Shown here: in pieces, positions 61,367-64,000 of the stretch
Numbering within the stretch: position 1 is the stretch's first letter
How the letters are laid out: each line of letters starts with the position of its first letter
Assembly (NCBI RefSeq): GCF_013337685.1
Contig: NZ_SUQN01000001.1
Coordinates: forward strand, 124,001-188,000
Length of the DNA: 64,000 nt
DNA from: Citrobacter gillenii
Lineage (GTDB): Bacteria; Pseudomonadota; Gammaproteobacteria; Enterobacterales; Enterobacteriaceae
Direction: 5' to 3'
Position numbers and translations under genes: made by a program
Notes under the pieces: model-generated
Databases searched by the model: none
Told to the model about the DNA's origin: nothing
The model's input: the letters and a program-made list of their open reading frames with translations, nothing else

Positions 61367-61602
61367 AGAGTTATCGGTTGGTGGTTCGCCAGCATGGACG
61401 TTTAGTGGGGTATTTCGATACCAGCGGCACCGAGGCGCTGGAAGATATCTGCGTCGCGCGCGCGATGTTTGGTATTGCCGGAGGATATGACTGTGAACTG
61501 CTGGTGGCGGATTCAGAAAGACGGGTGCTGGAAAGCGGGCCTGAAGGGATGAAAATTTTGATGCGAGAAGCGTGTTACCGCCCGATGACCTCGCAGATTT
61601 AA
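61363..61602 (+). CDS. small unknown protein coupled to pdxK
   Basis: A 79-residue soluble protein starting inside the pdxK stop codon (ATGA), so it is co-translated with pdxK. I recognise no family. The sequence suggests an alternating beta/helix fold: a strand [17 protein letters not shown], a helix [15 protein letters not shown], a strand [14 protein letters not shown], with three cysteines and no signal or membrane segment. Codon use looks like that of its neighbours, arguing for a real gene. A role in B6 salvage is inferred only from position. Confidence 0.7.
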   Translation: MKSYRLVVRQHGRLVGYFDTSGTEALEDICVARAMFGIAGGYDCELLVADSERRVLESGPEGMKILMREACYRPMTSQI

Positions 61603-61737
61603 TGCCGGATGGTGGCGTGAACGTCTTATCCGGCCTACGGTGAGAGTTTCTTTGTAGGCCGGATAAGCGCAGCGCCATCCGGTAAAGTGCTGCCTGATTG
61701 CCGGATGGCAGCGTAAACGCCTCATCCGGCCTACGCA
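61602..61737. repeat. BIME (three REP elements)
   Basis: Three REP palindromes in a row (ATGCCGGATGGTGGCG.., GTAGGCCGGATAAGCGC.., TTGCCGGATGGCAGCG..) fill the space between the convergent small gene and crr. Confidence 0.87.
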
Positions 61738-61740
61738 GAA

Positions 61741-62250
61741 TTACTTCTTGATGCGGATAACCGGGGTTTCGCCCACGGTCACGCTACCGGACAGTTTGAT
61801 CAGTTCTTTGATTTCGTCCATGTTGGAGATAACAACCGGCGTCAGGGTAGACTTGGCTTTTTCTTCCAGCAGTGCCAGATCGAATTCAATAACCGGGTCG
61901 CCCACTTTAACGCGTTGACCTTCTTCAGCAATACGCTTGAAGCCTTCGCCTTTCAGTTCAACGGTATCAATACCGAAGTGAACGAACAGCTCAATGCCGC
62001 TATCAGATTCGATAGAGAACGCATGGTTGGTTTCAAAGATTTTGCCGATGGTGCCGTCTACAGGGGCAACCATTTTGTTACCGGTTGGTTTGATAGCGAT
62101 GCCATCACCAACGATTTTTTCAGCAAAAACTACATCCGGCACGTCTTCGATGTTGACGATCTCGCCAGAGAGCGGAGCTATAATCTCAATAGTTCCGGTG
62201 TCTTTCTTATCATCAGAAACCAGAGATTTCAGTTTATCGAACAAACCCAT
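61741..62250 (-). CDS. crr: PTS glucose-specific EIIA component
   Basis: A 169-residue cytosolic phosphocarrier between HPr and the glucose EIIBC. In its dephosphorylated form it inhibits other sugar importers, and when phosphorylated it stimulates adenylate cyclase. The phosphorylated histidine is H91 in [10 protein letters not shown] (H90 in mature numbering), and its partner is H76. The length equals that of E. coli Crr. It lies 40 bp after ptsI in the pts operon and is also transcribed from a promoter within ptsI in E. coli. Confidence 0.98.
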   Translation of the reverse strand: MGLFDKLKSLVSDDKKDTGTIEIIAPLSGEIVNIEDVPDVVFAEKIVGDGIAIKPTGNKMVAPVDGTIGKIFETNHAFSIESDSGIELFVHFGIDTVELKGEGFKRIAEEGQRVKVGDPVIEFDLALLEEKAKSTLTPVVISNMDEIKELIKLSGSVTVGETPVIRIKK

Positions 62251-62290
62251 GATCTTCTCCTAAGCAGTAAATTGGGCCGCATCTCGTGGA

Positions 62291-64000
62291 TTAGCAGATT
62301 GTTTTTTCTTCAATGAACTTGTTAACCAGCGTCATTAACTCGTCCGTTGTCGGTTGAGCAAGAGCCTGCTCTGCTAACACCTTCGCATCTTCGAAGTTCG
62401 TGTTACGGATAATCTTCTTAATGCGCGGGATAGAAATGGCGCTCATAGAGAATTCGTCCAGACCCATCCCCAGCAACAGAAGTGTAGCACGTTCGTCGCC
62501 TGCAAGCTCACCACACATGCCGGTCCATTTGCCTTCAGCATGAGAAGCATCAATAACTTGCTTGATCAGCGTCAGAACAGATGGCGACATCGGTTGGTAA
62601 AGGTGGGAAATCATATCATTACCACGGTCAACTGCCAGGGTGTACTGCGTTAAATCATTGGTGCCGATACTAAAGAAGTCAACTTCTTTGGCTAAATGAC
62701 GTGCAATGGTTGCCGCAGCCGGTGTTTCCACCATCACGCCAATCTCAATGGTTTCGTCAAATGCTTTGCCTTCGTCACGCAGTTCCTGTTTGTAGATTTC
62801 GATCTCTTTGCGCAGTGCGCGTACTTCTTCAACAGAGATGATCATCGGGAACATGATGCGCAGTTTGCCGAAAGCAGAAGCACGCAGGATGGCACGAACC
62901 TGGTCACGCAGGATCTCTTTACGGTCCAATGCGATACGAATAGCACGCCAGCCCAGGAACGGGTTTTCTTCTTTCGGGAAGTTCATGTACGGCAGCTCTT
63001 TATCGCCGCCAATGTCCATGGTACGCACGATGACCGCCTGCGAGCCACAGGCTTCAGCAACGGCTTTATACGCAGCAAACTGTTCTTCTTCAGTTGGCAG
63101 CGAGTCACGGTCCATAAACAGGAATTCGGTACGATACAGACCCACGCCTTCAGCGCCATTACGCTCAGCGCCTTCAACGTCACGCACGGTACCGATGTTG
63201 GCGCACACTTCAACCTGATGACCGTCCAGCGTGATAGCTGGCAGATCTTTCAGCTTAGCGAGTTCCGCTTTCTCGGTAGCAACTTGCTCCTGAACGGCGC
63301 GCAGTTGCTCAATAACGTCGTTGGTTGGATTGACGTAAACCAGATTGTTTACGGCATCCAGAATCAGATAGTCGTCGTTTTTCACCTGAGAGGTGACGCT
63401 GCCGGTACCCACGATGGCAGGCAGTTCCAGAGAACGCGCCATGATTGAGGTATGGGAAGTACGTCCACCCGCGTCAGTGATGAAACCCAGCACCTTATTC
63501 AGGTTCAGCTGTGCGGTTTCTGACGGTGTCAGATCGGCGGCAACCAGGATAACTTCGTCCTGAATAGCGCTCAGGTCAATAATTGCCAGACCCAGGATGT
63601 TACGCAGCAGGCGTTTACCGATGTCACGTACGTCAGCCGCACGTTCTTTCAGGTATTCATCATCCAGCTCTTCCAGAGCGGTGGCCTGACCTTCGATAAT
63701 TTCATGCGCAGCTGCGTCAGCCGTCATGTGCTTATCTTTAATCAGGGCTATGATTTCCTGCTCCAGCTCCTCATCTTCGAGCAGCATGATATGCCCTTCA
63801 AAGATGGCTTCTTTTTCTTCACCGAACGTTTCACCAGCTTTGGTTTTGATCGCTTCCAGTTGCGCAGATGCCTTGGCACGACCGCTCAGAAAACGTTCAA
63901 CTTCCTGATCAACCTTGTCGGCAGAAATTTTTTTCCGGTCAATGACGATTTCGTCTTCTTTCAGCAGCAGTGCTTTGCCGAAAGCGATACCCGGGGATGC
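62291..64000 (-). CDS. ptsI: PTS enzyme I (5' end outside window)
   Basis: The visible 569 residues correspond to residues 7-575 of the 575-residue E. coli enzyme I; the first six codons lie beyond position 64000. It transfers phosphate from phosphoenolpyruvate to HPr. The phosphorylated histidine is in [13 protein letters not shown], and the PEP-binding C-terminal domain carries the catalytic cysteine in [11 protein letters not shown]. Nothing in the visible part is disrupted. ptsH is expected to the right. Confidence 0.97.
   Translation of the reverse strand, partial: ASPGIAFGKALLLKEDEIVIDRKKISADKVDQEVERFLSGRAKASAQLEAIKTKAGETFGEEKEAIFEGHIMLLEDEELEQEIIALIKDKHMTADAAAHEIIEGQATALEELDDEYLKERAADVRDIGKRLLRNILGLAIIDLSAIQDEVILVAADLTPSETAQLNLNKVLGFITDAGGRTSHTSIMARSLELPAIVGTGSVTSQVKNDDYLILDAVNNLVYVNPTNDVIEQLRAVQEQVATEKAELAKLKDLPAITLDGHQVEVCANIGTVRDVEGAERNGAEGVGLYRTEFLFMDRDSLPTEEEQFAAYKAVAEACGSQAVIVRTMDIGGDKELPYMNFPKEENPFLGWRAIRIALDRKEILRDQVRAILRASAFGKLRIMFPMIISVEEVRALRKEIEIYKQELRDEGKAFDETIEIGVMVETPAAATIARHLAKEVDFFSIGTNDLTQYTLAVDRGNDMISHLYQPMSPSVLTLIKQVIDASHAEGKWTGMCGELAGDERATLLLLGMGLDEFSMSAISIPRIKKIIRNTNFEDAKVLAEQALAQPTTDELMTLVNKFIEEKTIC

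Overview
The window is chromosomal DNA of a member of the Enterobacterales, and every confidently named gene is on the Escherichia/Salmonella/Citrobacter backbone. Protein lengths and sequences match E. coli or Salmonella orthologues almost one to one. Ten loci of short palindromic REP/BIME repeats of the enterobacterial type sit between genes. The mix of features (complete eut operon, Salmonella-like pdxK-ptsJ-yfeJ block, no hyf operon, no talA, no murRQP) is not that of E. coli K-12. Citrobacter is my best guess, but the genus is an inference. No tRNA, rRNA, insertion sequence, prophage, CRISPR array or defence island is visible.

Layout. Positions 1-6361 hold upp-uraA-hda, then yfgD and bepA on the minus strand, then perM. 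At 6495-8792 a three-gene cassette (two Gate-domain membrane proteins like YjiH/YjiG plus an isoaspartyl dipeptidase) occupies the place where E. coli K-12 has hyf-focB. At 8908-18456 follow bcp, gcvR, dapA-bamC, purC, ypfJ-tmcA-ypfH, ypfN, dapE and yffB. An AT-rich gap (18457-18844) precedes the 19-codon gene ypfM. At 18981-32659 lie acrD, narQ, aegA, nudK, ypfG, tktB and maeB; talA is missing between tktB and maeB.

Positions 32716-47736 are the 17-gene ethanolamine utilisation operon eutSPQTDMNEJGHABCLKR. EutH brings in ethanolamine. EutBC (reactivated by EutA, supplied with adenosylcobalamin by EutT) splits it to ammonia and acetaldehyde. EutE, EutD and EutG convert acetaldehyde to acetyl-CoA, acetyl phosphate or ethanol. 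EutS, M, N, L and K form the microcompartment shell. EutR activates the operon.

Positions 47824-64000 carry hemF-amiA, ypeA-yfeZ, yfeY, yfeX, ucpA, the sulfate/thiosulfate uptake genes cysPUWA with cysM, yfeJ and ptsJ divergent from pdxK plus a 79-residue unknown, and crr-ptsI of the phosphotransferase system. ptsI runs off the right edge six codons short of its start.

Most of the window is ordinary core genome, and I do not see a wholly undescribed system. The best leads are the pdxK-coupled 79-residue protein, the loss of a conserved cysteine in the EutT metal motif, the Gate-protein/isoaspartyl-dipeptidase cassette, REP DNA read into the end of hemF, a BaeR-like box before acrD, and a 22-bp-spaced direct repeat between ptsJ and pdxK.
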